Below, piece after piece: positions 35,301 through 43,734 of a DNA stretch of 59,495 bases (positions are counted from its first letter, which is position 1; the number at the start of each line of letters is the position of its first letter). Position numbers and translations under genes: made by a program. The notes under the pieces were generated by a model. That model worked only from the letters and a program-made list of their open reading frames with translations, was not told where the DNA came from and did no database searches. The stretch comes from a virus. Location of the stretch: the IMG/VR virus record IMGVR_UViG_3300042898_004908, positions 1 through 59,495 of that record; one strand, given 5' to 3'.

Positions 35301-35383
35301 GTAATGTCTATGCTGACGGCATGTACACAGGCGGAGTCACAGTATTGAATGCAAATTCTACCATTGATGGCGGAACATACTAA
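32351..35383 (+). CDS. Fibre/adhesin protein 3, long repeat shaft
   Basis: 1010 residues. The N-terminal 60 residues (N-T-V-L-I-K-K-S-G-V-A-N, then L-A-Y-G-E-L-A-I-N-Y-N-D-G-N) are nearly the same as in the gene at 35398. A shaft of T-G-N-I-T-G-G-N and T-S-V-G-T-L repeats fills 60-610. A conserved module A-T-K-N-Y-V-D-T-V-A-Q-G-L near 635 leads into a globular domain (about 650-850), then more repeats and an end I-D-G-G-T-Y. An exact 54-base tandem duplication lies in the shaft. A GGAAAAAAA site precedes the ATG. Confidence 0.82.
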   Translation: MANTVLIKKSGVANAVPGTGDLAYGELAINYNDGNLFYKNSGDVVTVIASNKFVSVSGNITGGNINTVGNVSGNYFIGNGSQLTGVTATSANAETLTGTFIASGVVGSSLTSVGVLTSLSVSGNTITGNLSTAGNVAAGGVLTDNIYYANGTPWDMQQPSGSNTQIQFNNNGNFGANANLTFDTATNILGTANITASGTVSATGNITAGNVLFGSGIVSGTGNISGGYFFGNGSQLTGIDTTSIQNGNSNVQVYANGNVATSVGGTANVLVVTVDGATVTANLSATGNISGSYFLGNGSQLTDIIANAETLTGTFINSGVTGSSLTSVGTLISLNVTGNTASGNLLTGGLVSATGNITGGNLSAGSGQIVTTGNITGGNLSAGSGQIVTTGNITGGNVLFGAGIVSGTGNISAGYFIGNGSQLTGVTASSANAETLTGTFINSGVTGSSLTSVGTLISLSVSGNTTSGNLLTGGLISATGNIDGGNLSGTSIAGTLTTAAQTNITSVGTLGSLAVTANVTGGNILTAGIISTSGNITGGNLFVTSIESVTGNITGGNILTSGLISATGIITGSALTAGAGNVTGGNILTSSIVGTGVTVTSTGNIALSATGNIFLPNQTWITNLKDPAQAQDAATKNYVDTVAQGLDAKASVHAATYVALADAYTYNNGTGGIGATLTANAVGNLVIDGQTIALNQRVLIKNETGVFVNNTTPSGAFNGIYLCTTAGAAGTAWVLTRAVDFDVNTEMYAAFTFVETGTNNDDTGWVCTNSAASSPITVGTTQIVFTQFSGAGSYTAGTGLSLTGTVFSIANTAVTPGSYGNASTISTFTVNQQGQLTTAGTANITAPAGDLTGTTLNATVINSSLTSVGTLVSLSVTGNTTSGNVNSTILSASGNVVGGNVLTGGLISATGNITGGNVLFGSGVVSGTGDITGGNITGGNILTTGTGNIATLIVTTFANVVATTTSTSNVSGALRVAGGVGVTGNVYADGMYTGGVTVLNANSTIDGGTY
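33431..33538 (+). repeat. Perfect tandem repeat, 2 x 54 bases
   Basis: Units 33431-33484 and 33485-33538 are identical and each encodes 18 residues beginning N-L-S-A-G-S-G-Q-I-V-T-T-G-N. The lack of any difference implies a recent in-frame duplication within the fibre shaft, or a collapse or duplication in assembly. Confidence 0.9.
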
Positions 35384-35397
35384 AATACAGTATCTAA

Positions 35398-36855
35398 ATG
35401 ACCAATACTGTTTTAGTCAAACGCTCATCAGTTGCAAACTCAGTCCCCATTGCAGGGGACTTGAGTTATGGTGAGCTGGCTCTCAACTACAACGACGGTA
35501 ATCTTTTTTACAAAAATAGCAGTAATGTAGTTACAGTAATTGCCAGCAACCAATTTGTGTCAGTTTCTGGTAACATCACCGGTGGTAACATTCTAACCTC
35601 TGGCATAATTTCTGCAAATGGAACAATAATTGGTGGCAGTCTACAAACTCTAGGCAATGTTCTTGCACTGGGCAATGTGTTGGCTTCGGGTAATATGGTA
35701 GCTGGCAACATATTCATCACAGGAGCAACTAGTGCCGTTGGCAATATCACAGGCGGAAATTTATTAACCAATGGACTGATCAGTGCCACTGGCACAGTCA
35801 ACGCTGGCAATATCACTGGCGCAAACATAATGTCCATGGGACTTATCTCAGCATTGGGCAACATCTCAGCATCGGGCAACATCTCCATTGCTGGCACAGC
35901 GGATGTTGTTGGCAATATCACAGGCGGAAATTTATTAACCATTGGATTGATCAGTGCTACTGGCACAATCAATGCTGGCAATATGGTGGCTTCGAGCAAT
36001 ATGGTGACAGGCAACATCTCTATTGCCAGCACAGCAATTGCCCTGGGCAATATCACAGGCGGAAATTTATTAACCAATGGACTGATCAGTGCCACTGGCA
36101 CAGCGGATGTTGTTGGCAATATCACAGGCGGAAATTTATTAACCATTGGATTGATATCAGCATCAGGCAACATCCAAGCTAATAGTGCGTTATTCACCAA
36201 CGGATTGTATGTCACTGGCAATACTTCTCTAAATGGAATATTGGCAGTAACTGGTGATAATGCTAATGAAACTGTGGCCAGAATCAAAGGTGGCGCAACT
36301 GGAGATCAATTCACAGTCTACAGCGGTGCTGCTGGTAATGGAGTCACCTCAGGATCTCAAAATTCTAATTTTACTGGATTTGCGCCATATGGTATTCTGG
36401 CCTCTAAATTCTATATTAATATTCTTGATGGCAACAATACCAGTGTGTTGGCCAATGCATTGGCCATTGACACAACAGGGAATGTATCAACTGCTGGTGA
36501 ATTTTCATCAACAGGTAATATCACAGCTGGCACAAGCTCGTACTTCATAGGCAATGGCAGTCAACTTACCGGACTCAGTGTAAGTTCGGATAAAATTTTC
36601 AATGGCACCAGCAATGTCTTGGTCAACTCTGCTGACGGTCCAGTCACAATCTCAGCTGATAGTGTTGCTAATACTGCGGTGTTCAGCTCAGGTACATTGA
36701 CATTGGCCAGCGCCTGGGCAACACCAAAAGTTATTAGCAAAAATGCAACAGTTTCGGCAAATGTAAATGCTATGATATTAGGACCAGTGACTATTGGACC
36801 ATTATCAACTATTACAGTGCCAGACTCATCTACTCTGTATGTATACGCACCTTGA
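35398..36855 (+). CDS. Fibre/adhesin protein 4
   Basis: 485 residues. The N-terminus is a close paralogue of the 32351 product. A shaft of N-I-T-G-G-N-L-L-T repeats fills about 60-270. A separate C-terminal domain follows (D-N-A-N-E-T-V-A-R-I-K-G-G-A-T, then G-F-A-P-Y-G-I-L-A-S), like the shaft-tip domains of phage fibres. It ends V-P-D-S-S-T-L-Y-V-Y-A-P. No late octamer is visible in the 14 bases before it, so it is probably co-transcribed with fibre 3. Confidence 0.8.
   Translation: MTNTVLVKRSSVANSVPIAGDLSYGELALNYNDGNLFYKNSSNVVTVIASNQFVSVSGNITGGNILTSGIISANGTIIGGSLQTLGNVLALGNVLASGNMVAGNIFITGATSAVGNITGGNLLTNGLISATGTVNAGNITGANIMSMGLISALGNISASGNISIAGTADVVGNITGGNLLTIGLISATGTINAGNMVASSNMVTGNISIASTAIALGNITGGNLLTNGLISATGTADVVGNITGGNLLTIGLISASGNIQANSALFTNGLYVTGNTSLNGILAVTGDNANETVARIKGGATGDQFTVYSGAAGNGVTSGSQNSNFTGFAPYGILASKFYINILDGNNTSVLANALAIDTTGNVSTAGEFSSTGNITAGTSSYFIGNGSQLTGLSVSSDKIFNGTSNVLVNSADGPVTISADSVANTAVFSSGTLTLASAWATPKVISKNATVSANVNAMILGPVTIGPLSTITVPDSSTLYVYAP
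35740..36170 (+). repeat. Near-identical shaft repeats within fibre 4
   Basis: A 31-base segment beginning GGCAATATCACAGGCGG occurs identically at 35740, 35911, 36046 and 36115. Copies 1 and 3 share about 58 identical bases, and copies 2 and 4 share about 55 including upstream sequence. The alternating pattern suggests duplication of a two-repeat block. Confidence 0.85.
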
Positions 36856-36858
36856 CAA

Positions 36859-36866
36859 ACTAAATA
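36859..36866 (+). promoter_or_regulatory. Late-promoter octamer of fibre 5
   Basis: ACTAAATA lies 25 bases before the ATG at 36892. An AAAAAGGA ribosome site stands in between. Confidence 0.4.
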
Positions 36867-36891
36867 TATTGAGTAAAAAGGATAATTTGAA

Positions 36892-39800
36892 ATGGCACTA
36901 ATATTAGACGGCACCACAGGTATTTCAACAACTGGTAACATTGTAGGTAACAATATTATTGGTAGTTTGGTACTAACTTCATTTAGTGTAACTGGTAACA
37001 TCAGCGGCGCCAATTTAACAGTAACAAATAACGCAGTGATCGACGGTGATCTCACGGTGCTTGGTAATGCAAGTCTGTCAGGCAACATTTTGGGCGATCG
37101 TATTGTCAACGGAACAACAGAAGTTGCCATTCAAACCACCAGTGGCAATGCCAATATCACAGTGGCCGGCACAAGCAATGTAGCAGTGTTTACCACAACA
37201 GGAGTCAACATAACTGGTATTGTTTCGGCCAGTGGAAACATCACTGGAGGCAATGTTGCTGGCGCAACAGGCACATTTACAACTGTAGCAGGCACACTAT
37301 CCACAGCCGCACAAACCAACATCACAAGTGTAGGTACTTTGACATCATTAAATGTCACTGGCAATGTTGCAGGTGGAAACCTGTCAGGTACCAGCATTGC
37401 AGGCACACTATCCACAGCCGCACAAACCAACATCACATCAGTTGGTACACTGACATCGTTGAATGTCACTGGCAATATTGGTGGTGGCAACCTAAATGGT
37501 ACAAGTATTGCAGGTACATTAATCACCGCAAGTCAACCAAACATCACAGCAGTTGGTACACTAGGTAGTTTGGCAGTAACAGCCAATGTTTCAGGTGGTA
37601 ATTTGTTAACAGGTGGATTAGTATCTGCTACAGGCAACATCACAGGTGGCAATGTTGCAGGAGCAACTGGTGCATTTACCAATGTTGGCGGTACCTTGAC
37701 CACAGCCGCACAAACCAACATCACATCAGTGGGTACACTGGGTAGTTTGGCAGTTACTGCCAATGTCACTGGCGGAAACATCTTAACAGGTGGATTGATA
37801 TCTGCTACAGGCAATATCACAGGTGGTAACTTGTCAGGTACCAACATTGTGGGCACATTGACCACAGCAAGTCAAACAAATATTACAAGTGTAGGTACTT
37901 TGGGATCATTGAATGTAACTGGCAATATTGGTGGTGGCAACCTGTTAGGTACTAGCATTGTGGGTACATTGACCACAGCCGCACAAACCAACATCACAAG
38001 TGTGGGAACACTTACAAGTTTGTCAGCAACTGGTAACATCATATCTAGTGCTAATATCATTGCCATGACTGGGAACATAGTCACAGACAATATTAAAAAT
38101 CAGGGCGGTACAGGAATTTATCTGGCTCCCGGACCTGCAGGATACATTAATTTTTATACTACCACCGGCGATAGAGTTAGTATCACTGATGCCGGTAGTA
38201 TAAGTGCAGTAGGCAATGTGGTTGGTGGCAATCTTACCACAGCTGGCAACATCACTGGGTCTTACTTGTTTGGTAATGGCAGTCAGTTGTCTGGTATTGA
38301 CGCCACAAGTATTCAAAATGGCAACTCAAATGTCAGAGTTGTCAGTGCCAGTGGCAATGTAGCCATTGGCGTAAGCGGCACACCAAATGTGGCTGTGTTT
38401 AGCGACACTGGAGAATATGTAACTGGTGTTGTAAGTGCAAGTGGCAATATTATCAGTGGTAATTTGGTCACAGGAGGCCTTGTAGCCGCAACTGGTGCAA
38501 TAACTGGAGCAAGTTTTAGCAGTGCAGGCAATGTCACTGGTGGCAATATATCAGTTGGTAGTGGACAGATTGTAACAACTGGTAATGTCACAGGTGGTAA
38601 TGTTTTAACCAATACCATAGCTGGCACAGCAACCACAATCAAGTCAGCAGGTGATATCAACCTGTCAACCACTGGCAACATTGTACTGAGCACACAAACT
38701 TACATTAACAATTTGGCCACACCGGTACTACCCAATGATGCCGCAACCAGACAGTATGTTGACGATGTTGCTCAAGGTCTACATACACACGATAGCTGTA
38801 ACGCAGCCACACAGACTACATTGGCAAGTATATCAGGCGGTACTGTCACATACAACAACGGCACAAGCGGTGTTGGTGCAACATTGACCACAACCGGCAC
38901 ATACACAACCATTGATGGTGTTACATTGTCAAATGGCATGCGTATTCTTGTCAAGAACGAAGCGACTGACGCAAATAACGGTATATATGACGTTACAAGT
39001 AGTACAGTATTAACACGTTCAGCAGACTTTAATACTCCAGTTGAAATGGCAGGCGGTGACTTTACATTCGTTACTGCAGGAACATTATATGACAACACTG
39101 GTTGGGTAATGCCTGATGCAGTAACTACAGTGGGAACAAGTCCTGTTGTCTGGGTACAGTTTTCGGGTGCAGGCACATATACTGCTGGAACAGGGTTGAC
39201 ATTAAATGGCTCACAGTTTAATATCTCTAACACCGCAGTCACAGCTGCCAGCTACGGTAGCTCAACTGCTATCCCAACATTCACAGTGAATCAACAAGGT
39301 CAATTGACAGCCGCAAGCACTGCTGTTGTGGTTGCACCTGCTGATACATTGAGTGGTACTACATTGAATGCAACTGTGGTCACATCAAGTTTGACCACAG
39401 TTGGAACTTTAACTTCACTGGCAGTGACTGGCAATATCTCAGGTGGCAACCTGTCAGGTACCAGCATTGTGGGCACACTGACCACAGCAAGTCAACCAAA
39501 TATCACAGCCGTAGGTACTTTGGGCAGCCTGGCTGTCACTGGCAACATCTCTGGTGGCAATATAATTGCTATCCTTAACGGGTCAGGCGCCAATGTAACA
39601 TCAATCAGTGCCAATAATATATCGTCAGGTACTTTGGATCAGTCAAGATTGGCCAATGCTAGTTTAACTGTTAACGGCACTACAATTGCGCTAGGTGGAT
39701 CAGGCACAGTAACAGCCACAGCAACTAATGCATTGACCTTGGGTACATACTTAACTGGCACAAGTTATAACGGCAGTACCGGAGTAACAACCGCAGTTGA

Positions 39801-40479
39801 TGCTACATCAGCCAACACAGCTGACAAAGTGGTTGCTCGTGATGGATCAGGCAACTTTAGTGCAGGAACAATCACAGCCACATTAAGTGGAGCCGCAACC
39901 ACAGCCGGCACAGTGACCACTGGAACACAAGGTAACATTACCAGTGTTGGTACTCTAACTTCATTGGCAGTCAGCGGTGCAATTACTGTTAACTCAACCA
40001 ACGGAGCCACTGCAATTGTTAATGGTGGAACCAATGGCGGCGGCAATATTGGTGCTTCAGGGGCAACCTTTGACACCATATTTGCCAAAGCAACCACAGC
40101 ACAATACGCTGACTTGGCTGAAGCATACGAATCAGATGCACATTATGAACCAGGTACTGTGATGATATTTGGTGGTGACAAAGAAGTTACAGTGTCATCC
40201 ACGGCCAATGACAGCAGAGTGGCTGGTGTTATCACTACAAATCCTGCTCATGTGATGAATGCTGGACTAGCCGCAGAACACACTGCTGTGGTAGCATTGA
40301 CAGGAAGAGTACCAACTGCTGTTATTGGACAAGTCTGGAAAGGTGCCATGATGGTTGCCGCAGGCAACGGTCGAGCACAAGCATGCGCCACTCCAACCAT
40401 CGGCACAGTGATTGGCAAAGCACTAGAGTCGTTTGATGGCGGCGAAGGTGTTATTGAAGTTGTGGTAGGTAGACTATAA
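36892..40479 (+). CDS. Fibre/adhesin protein 5 with conserved C-terminal domain
   Basis: 1195 residues. The start M-A-L-I-L-D-G-T-T-G-I is a short docking motif. A very regular shaft follows, with about ten A-A-Q-T-N-I-T-S-V-G-T-L units between 140 and 390. A globular module A-T-R-Q-Y-V-D-D-V-A-Q-G-L near 620, shared with fibre 3, comes next. The C-terminus (Y-A-D-L-A-E-A-Y-E-S-D, then G-T-V-M-I-F-G-G-D-K-E-V) is a domain common at the end of phage fibres, related in placement to G2-type self-cleaving chaperone domains. No Ser/Lys dyad can be assigned. It is the largest of the set and converges with the Nudix gene. Confidence 0.82.
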   Translation: MALILDGTTGISTTGNIVGNNIIGSLVLTSFSVTGNISGANLTVTNNAVIDGDLTVLGNASLSGNILGDRIVNGTTEVAIQTTSGNANITVAGTSNVAVFTTTGVNITGIVSASGNITGGNVAGATGTFTTVAGTLSTAAQTNITSVGTLTSLNVTGNVAGGNLSGTSIAGTLSTAAQTNITSVGTLTSLNVTGNIGGGNLNGTSIAGTLITASQPNITAVGTLGSLAVTANVSGGNLLTGGLVSATGNITGGNVAGATGAFTNVGGTLTTAAQTNITSVGTLGSLAVTANVTGGNILTGGLISATGNITGGNLSGTNIVGTLTTASQTNITSVGTLGSLNVTGNIGGGNLLGTSIVGTLTTAAQTNITSVGTLTSLSATGNIISSANIIAMTGNIVTDNIKNQGGTGIYLAPGPAGYINFYTTTGDRVSITDAGSISAVGNVVGGNLTTAGNITGSYLFGNGSQLSGIDATSIQNGNSNVRVVSASGNVAIGVSGTPNVAVFSDTGEYVTGVVSASGNIISGNLVTGGLVAATGAITGASFSSAGNVTGGNISVGSGQIVTTGNVTGGNVLTNTIAGTATTIKSAGDINLSTTGNIVLSTQTYINNLATPVLPNDAATRQYVDDVAQGLHTHDSCNAATQTTLASISGGTVTYNNGTSGVGATLTTTGTYTTIDGVTLSNGMRILVKNEATDANNGIYDVTSSTVLTRSADFNTPVEMAGGDFTFVTAGTLYDNTGWVMPDAVTTVGTSPVVWVQFSGAGTYTAGTGLTLNGSQFNISNTAVTAASYGSSTAIPTFTVNQQGQLTAASTAVVVAPADTLSGTTLNATVVTSSLTTVGTLTSLAVTGNISGGNLSGTSIVGTLTTASQPNITAVGTLGSLAVTGNISGGNIIAILNGSGANVTSISANNISSGTLDQSRLANASLTVNGTTIALGGSGTVTATATNALTLGTYLTGTSYNGSTGVTTAVDATSANTADKVVARDGSGNFSAGTITATLSGAATTAGTVTTGTQGNITSVGTLTSLAVSGAITVNSTNGATAIVNGGTNGGGNIGASGATFDTIFAKATTAQYADLAEAYESDAHYEPGTVMIFGGDKEVTVSSTANDSRVAGVITTNPAHVMNAGLAAEHTAVVALTGRVPTAVIGQVWKGAMMVAAGNGRAQACATPTIGTVIGKALESFDGGEGVIEVVVGRL

Positions 40480-40953
40480 ATTCACAAGCTCGCTGCGTTC
40501 GACCGCAGCCAGCTTGGTTTGAACAGCTTCAATATTCAATGTAGACCACAGTCCAGGATGCATGGGTTTGGGCCAAACTCCATGATTGATCCACGCCCAT
40601 CCTAGATGCTCATGATTTAGTACAGGCACAAATTCTGATTCTACTATACAAACCCAAGTGTGATACTCAAACACTCCGTCGGCACTGGTAAATTTTTCCA
40701 AAGGCATCATGCGCAAGTAAGCAGGAAAACTGCCCAACTCTTCAATGCATTCTCGTTCCATTCCACCCAGCAAAGTTTCACCAGCTTCAACCTTGCCGCC
40801 AGGCAGTCCCCATGTGTCAGGATGTTTGTGATCGTTTCTTATGAGATAAAGATAGCGTCCAGTTTGTCGGCACAAAAACCAAACGCCTACAGCTTTTACA
40901 GTACCAGGCTCCAGGTCCCGCCGGGGTAGACCCCTTGATAGCTTTTTATCCAT
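40474..40953 (-). CDS. Nudix hydrolase
   Basis: 159 residues. The Nudix box is complete: G53-x5-E59-x7-R67-E68-C-I-E71-E72-L-G74. The flanking W-G-L-P-G-G is typical. It should hydrolyse a nucleoside diphosphate linked to another group (oxidised nucleotides, sugar nucleotides, ADP-ribose or a capped RNA). T4 has a Nudix enzyme, NudE, but elsewhere in its map. The start overlaps the end of gp15 by 58 bases, an unusually long overlap. Its stop overlaps the convergent fibre 5 stop. Confidence 0.9.
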   Translation of the reverse strand: MDKKLSRGLPRRDLEPGTVKAVGVWFLCRQTGRYLYLIRNDHKHPDTWGLPGGKVEAGETLLGGMERECIEELGSFPAYLRMMPLEKFTSADGVFEYHTWVCIVESEFVPVLNHEHLGWAWINHGVWPKPMHPGLWSTLNIEAVQTKLAAVERSELVNL

Positions 40954-42299
40954 TCTGCACCATTGTATTCATATTGTATACCTGTAATTATGTTGGTAAC
41001 ATACTGCAAGTCAGTTTCTCCGGCAGCAACAAAAACAACTCTCCAACGGCCAGGGTTCACATATTCAATAATGTCATTTGCTTCAGCTATCAACGGTTGT
41101 CCAGAAACACTTTCCCATGCCACAGGATTTTCTGTGTTGCCAACGATACCAGTAGATTCAGTCAACAAATATCTAGTACCGATCACAGGTGCGGGTAATC
41201 CGGTGCCTGGACCACTCAGTTGTGGATTGATAATGGCAGTGATTGGTGGCAGAGTGTTCTGAGGAGCAGTGTCAGAGTCCACAGTGTAGATTACCAATCG
41301 GCTATCGTTGGGATTGAGTACAAAGGTTCCAACAATTTCTGTGCCGTTGGGTTGTGCCAATCTAATTTGACTGATACCTGGACGAAAAGTTCCATACAAA
41401 TCTATAATAGCCGGCCACAACAGTGGACTGTCAGACACAAGACTAGTGGGAGTTAAATCTTCATTGGATCCATTTGGCACAATTGTTGGAGCATACAACA
41501 CCTGTATCTGGTTGTCAATGACAACAATTTTGTAGTTGTAAGGAGTAAATTCTTGTCTTGTGCCCAGTAGCAAATCGCTGTCAAGGATGGCATTGGCAGC
41601 ATCGCCTTTGGCATCAAACATATTGGCAATAATGCTCTCAACCACACCCAATTTCTTGATCTTGGCTGGACTACTGATCCAAATTGGCATGGAAAACTTC
41701 AGTGTGGCAATGTCAATGGGATCTTCACTGCCTACGGGAATAGTTCTACTAGACCAGGCCACGCTGTCCAAGTACATCACACTCAAACTGGTCCAATCAA
41801 TGTAATTGTCAGTGCTTTGAATCTCCAAGCTGGGATTGAACAATGTCAGTATCTGTTCTAGCAATTGTAATTTTTGATTGGTATTGCTGGTCCAAATATC
41901 TAAGTTAATGCTGAGTTTGTATGGCACAGGCATCAGGCGTTCGATGGTGAACGCATTGCCTTGTGTGGTTTCAAAAGTTTCAGAATCTTGATTGTAAGTT
42001 CTTTGACGAACAGAAAAATTGTTCACAAAGTAAGGTTCTTGTAGTCGTTCTCTGGCATAGTCCAATGAGCTGATATAAAAAGTCATCAACGGTGTGCTGG
42101 GCAAACTGTTTCTTGAGTTTTCTTGAATCACAGTCTGCGCATTGCGACTGGCATCACCATACCGCACGGGCACACGCAACAGAGTGGCATTGTTTACGCC
42201 ATCATTTTCGTTGCCGTACTCAATCTGGAATCCAGAAAATATTCTGGTAAATTGCAGTAGGAATCTGCGTATTTGAGCATCATAGAAAAATTGTTGCAT
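40896..42299 (-). CDS. 15: Tail sheath stabilizer/completion protein gp15, extended
   Basis: 467 residues versus 272 in T4. The N-terminal 240 residues match T4 gp15 in order: F-F-Y-D-A-Q-I-R-R-F, F-S-G-F-Q-I-E-Y, L-L-R-V-P-V-R-Y-G-D, P-Y-K-L-S-I-N-L-D-I-W-T near 125 and F-N-P-S-L-E-I near 152. gp15 caps the tail and joins it to the head neck. The C-terminal 220 residues are extra beta-rich modules, ending Y-N-G-A-E-W-I and G-G-T-W-S-L. Next to gp14 as in T4. Confidence 0.82.
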   Translation of the reverse strand: MQQFFYDAQIRRFLLQFTRIFSGFQIEYGNENDGVNNATLLRVPVRYGDASRNAQTVIQENSRNSLPSTPLMTFYISSLDYARERLQEPYFVNNFSVRQRTYNQDSETFETTQGNAFTIERLMPVPYKLSINLDIWTSNTNQKLQLLEQILTLFNPSLEIQSTDNYIDWTSLSVMYLDSVAWSSRTIPVGSEDPIDIATLKFSMPIWISSPAKIKKLGVVESIIANMFDAKGDAANAILDSDLLLGTRQEFTPYNYKIVVIDNQIQVLYAPTIVPNGSNEDLTPTSLVSDSPLLWPAIIDLYGTFRPGISQIRLAQPNGTEIVGTFVLNPNDSRLVIYTVDSDTAPQNTLPPITAIINPQLSGPGTGLPAPVIGTRYLLTESTGIVGNTENPVAWESVSGQPLIAEANDIIEYVNPGRWRVVFVAAGETDLQYVTNIITGIQYEYNGAEWIKSYQGVYPGGTWSLVL

Positions 42300-42307
42300 A
42301 TGGATCT

Positions 42308-43663
42308 TTAAAATATAATCGGAGGTGGATTTGGAGGCAGATCACCACCTTGATCGCCGTTGTCTGCCCGGGGCTTGAGAGCCTGGCTAAGACTCTGCCG
42401 TTGTGGTATTGCGCCCATGTCCGTGGTGTTGGTAGTGTAAGTGTTGTTGACAAAGCCACTGCGTAGTGTCTGATTGACAGGCCCGTTGTTGAGATCTGTT
42501 CGCACCTTGTCTTCGATCCTGACCCAAAGTCTACCATTGTAACGGAACAACCGATTGGGTTTGTAGTCCAGTCTCAATGCATAGTCACCAACCACAGGAT
42601 TGGCTGGAAATGCCACACCGGGAGTAACAGGAAATCCGTTGGGAGCAAGTCCGTCACCAGTCAAGTAACCCATGGTATAGCCATCAGCTCGTGGAGTAAC
42701 ATTCATGCCACCTTGAGTACCGTCAACTGTGGTATCGCTTGTGTCTGTCAAACTTGTGGGGTTAGCAGGCAACCCATCTTCGGTAGTGGGCAAAATATAA
42801 AACTTGGTAACATCGTAGCCCGACAGTGGTACTTCAATATCGGCTTGAGTCAAGATGTCATCATTGATCTGTTGATCTTTTGGTCTTGTACTTTGTAGAT
42901 CACTGATGGTTGGCGGTGTGTACACTTGCCAGTAGTTGGTATCAGTGATAGGGGTACCATCGGGCACATTTTGAATAGCTCGATAATACACATTGCCTTG
43001 ATTAACAATCAATCCCATTGGATAAAAATTACCTGGATCCCATATATTCTCTTCAACAAACGGTTTGTCGAGGATGTCTTTGAATTCTTGCTGATTGTTC
43101 AGTGGTGTGGCCTTGACTCTCCACAGGTGTGGTTGCCAAGTGACTGAAAAACCTTCGCTGGCAAAACTAGCATCTTGAATTACATAATATTTAGGCAAAG
43201 CAAGAGGCAGGCTTGCATTTAGTGGATTGTAATCTTTCAAGTTTGGAACTTCAATCACATCACCATTCATGAGCTTGCGCCCAAAAGTATCAATCATGTC
43301 ATTGTAATGGAAGGTGATAAACAAGGTATCGGTGTTCAAAAACAATCCAAATTGGGTCAAATCAAAATCCACATCTTGCACACGGTAAACACCACGCATG
43401 ATATAAATGTCCGGATCGTAGATACGATCTCTGTTTTCCAGCAACAGCAAATCTTGGATGTTCAATGTATCCACTGTTTCATAAACAGGTTGTGTAGCGT
43501 CAGCATTGCCACTTAAGGCAGAGTCTGCACCCCCTGCTTGTGGACCCATGTACTTGTGAACATAGATATCTAGTCCACCAACGGTGTACATCTCCGAAAT
43601 GGTTCTGTCCAAAAATTGGTAATCTCTTGTGCGATTTGGGCGGTATAAACTTAGGCGTGGCAT
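42308..43663 (-). CDS. 14: Neck protein gp14-like, with extra C-terminal modules
   Basis: 451 residues versus 256 in T4. Residues 1-190 contain I-T-F-H-Y-N-D-M-I-D-T-F-G-R-K-L-M-N-G-D-V-I and a later W-R-V-K-A-T-P-L, like the T4-type neck protein (G-D-x-I-Y then E-I-x-x-V then P-F-W). The position directly before gp15 supports this. Residues about 205-250 have W-D-P-G-N-F-Y-P-M-G-L-I-V and V-Y-Y-R-A-I, then Y-W-Q-V-Y, a CBM5/12 chitin-binding-like pattern. A second module near 355-390 has G-D-Y...L-F-R-Y-N-G-R-L-W-V. A late octamer on the minus strand lies seven bases upstream. Confidence 0.65.
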   Translation of the reverse strand: MPRLSLYRPNRTRDYQFLDRTISEMYTVGGLDIYVHKYMGPQAGGADSALSGNADATQPVYETVDTLNIQDLLLLENRDRIYDPDIYIMRGVYRVQDVDFDLTQFGLFLNTDTLFITFHYNDMIDTFGRKLMNGDVIEVPNLKDYNPLNASLPLALPKYYVIQDASFASEGFSVTWQPHLWRVKATPLNNQQEFKDILDKPFVEENIWDPGNFYPMGLIVNQGNVYYRAIQNVPDGTPITDTNYWQVYTPPTISDLQSTRPKDQQINDDILTQADIEVPLSGYDVTKFYILPTTEDGLPANPTSLTDTSDTTVDGTQGGMNVTPRADGYTMGYLTGDGLAPNGFPVTPGVAFPANPVVGDYALRLDYKPNRLFRYNGRLWVRIEDKVRTDLNNGPVNQTLRSGFVNNTYTTNTTDMGAIPQRQSLSQALKPRADNGDQGGDLPPNPPPIIF

Positions 43664-43670
43664 AGTGTAC

Positions 43671-43678
43671 TATTTATG
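43671..43678 (-). promoter_or_regulatory. Late promoter of the gp14-gp15-Nudix unit
   Basis: On the minus strand CATAAATA ends seven bases before the ATG at 43663, so the transcript would begin almost at the start codon. Confidence 0.55.
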
Positions 43679-43684
43679 GGCTGG

Positions 43685-43713
43685 TTGACCAATTATTCAA
43701 ACCCTGCTATAAT
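43685..43713 (+). promoter_or_regulatory. Strong sigma70-type promoter
   Basis: TTGACC (43685-43690), a 17-base spacer and TATAAT (43708-43713) with an extended TG upstream. It drives the gene at 43735, which has a TGGAG ribosome site. Confidence 0.8.
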
Positions 43714-43734
43714 TACACATAATTTGGAGCAACA

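Noticed and set aside
25355-39485. Many minus-strand open frames rich in L, P and V inside the fibre genes
   Set aside because: Their repeats (P-P-V-I-L-P-V) are the reverse complement of the G-N-I-T-G-G-N codons and they have no starts or ribosome sites of their own.
24908-40479. A diversity-generating retroelement for fibre variation
   Set aside because: No reverse transcriptase and no template/variable repeat pair with adenine-biased differences was seen; the repeats are ordinary in-gene tandem repeats.
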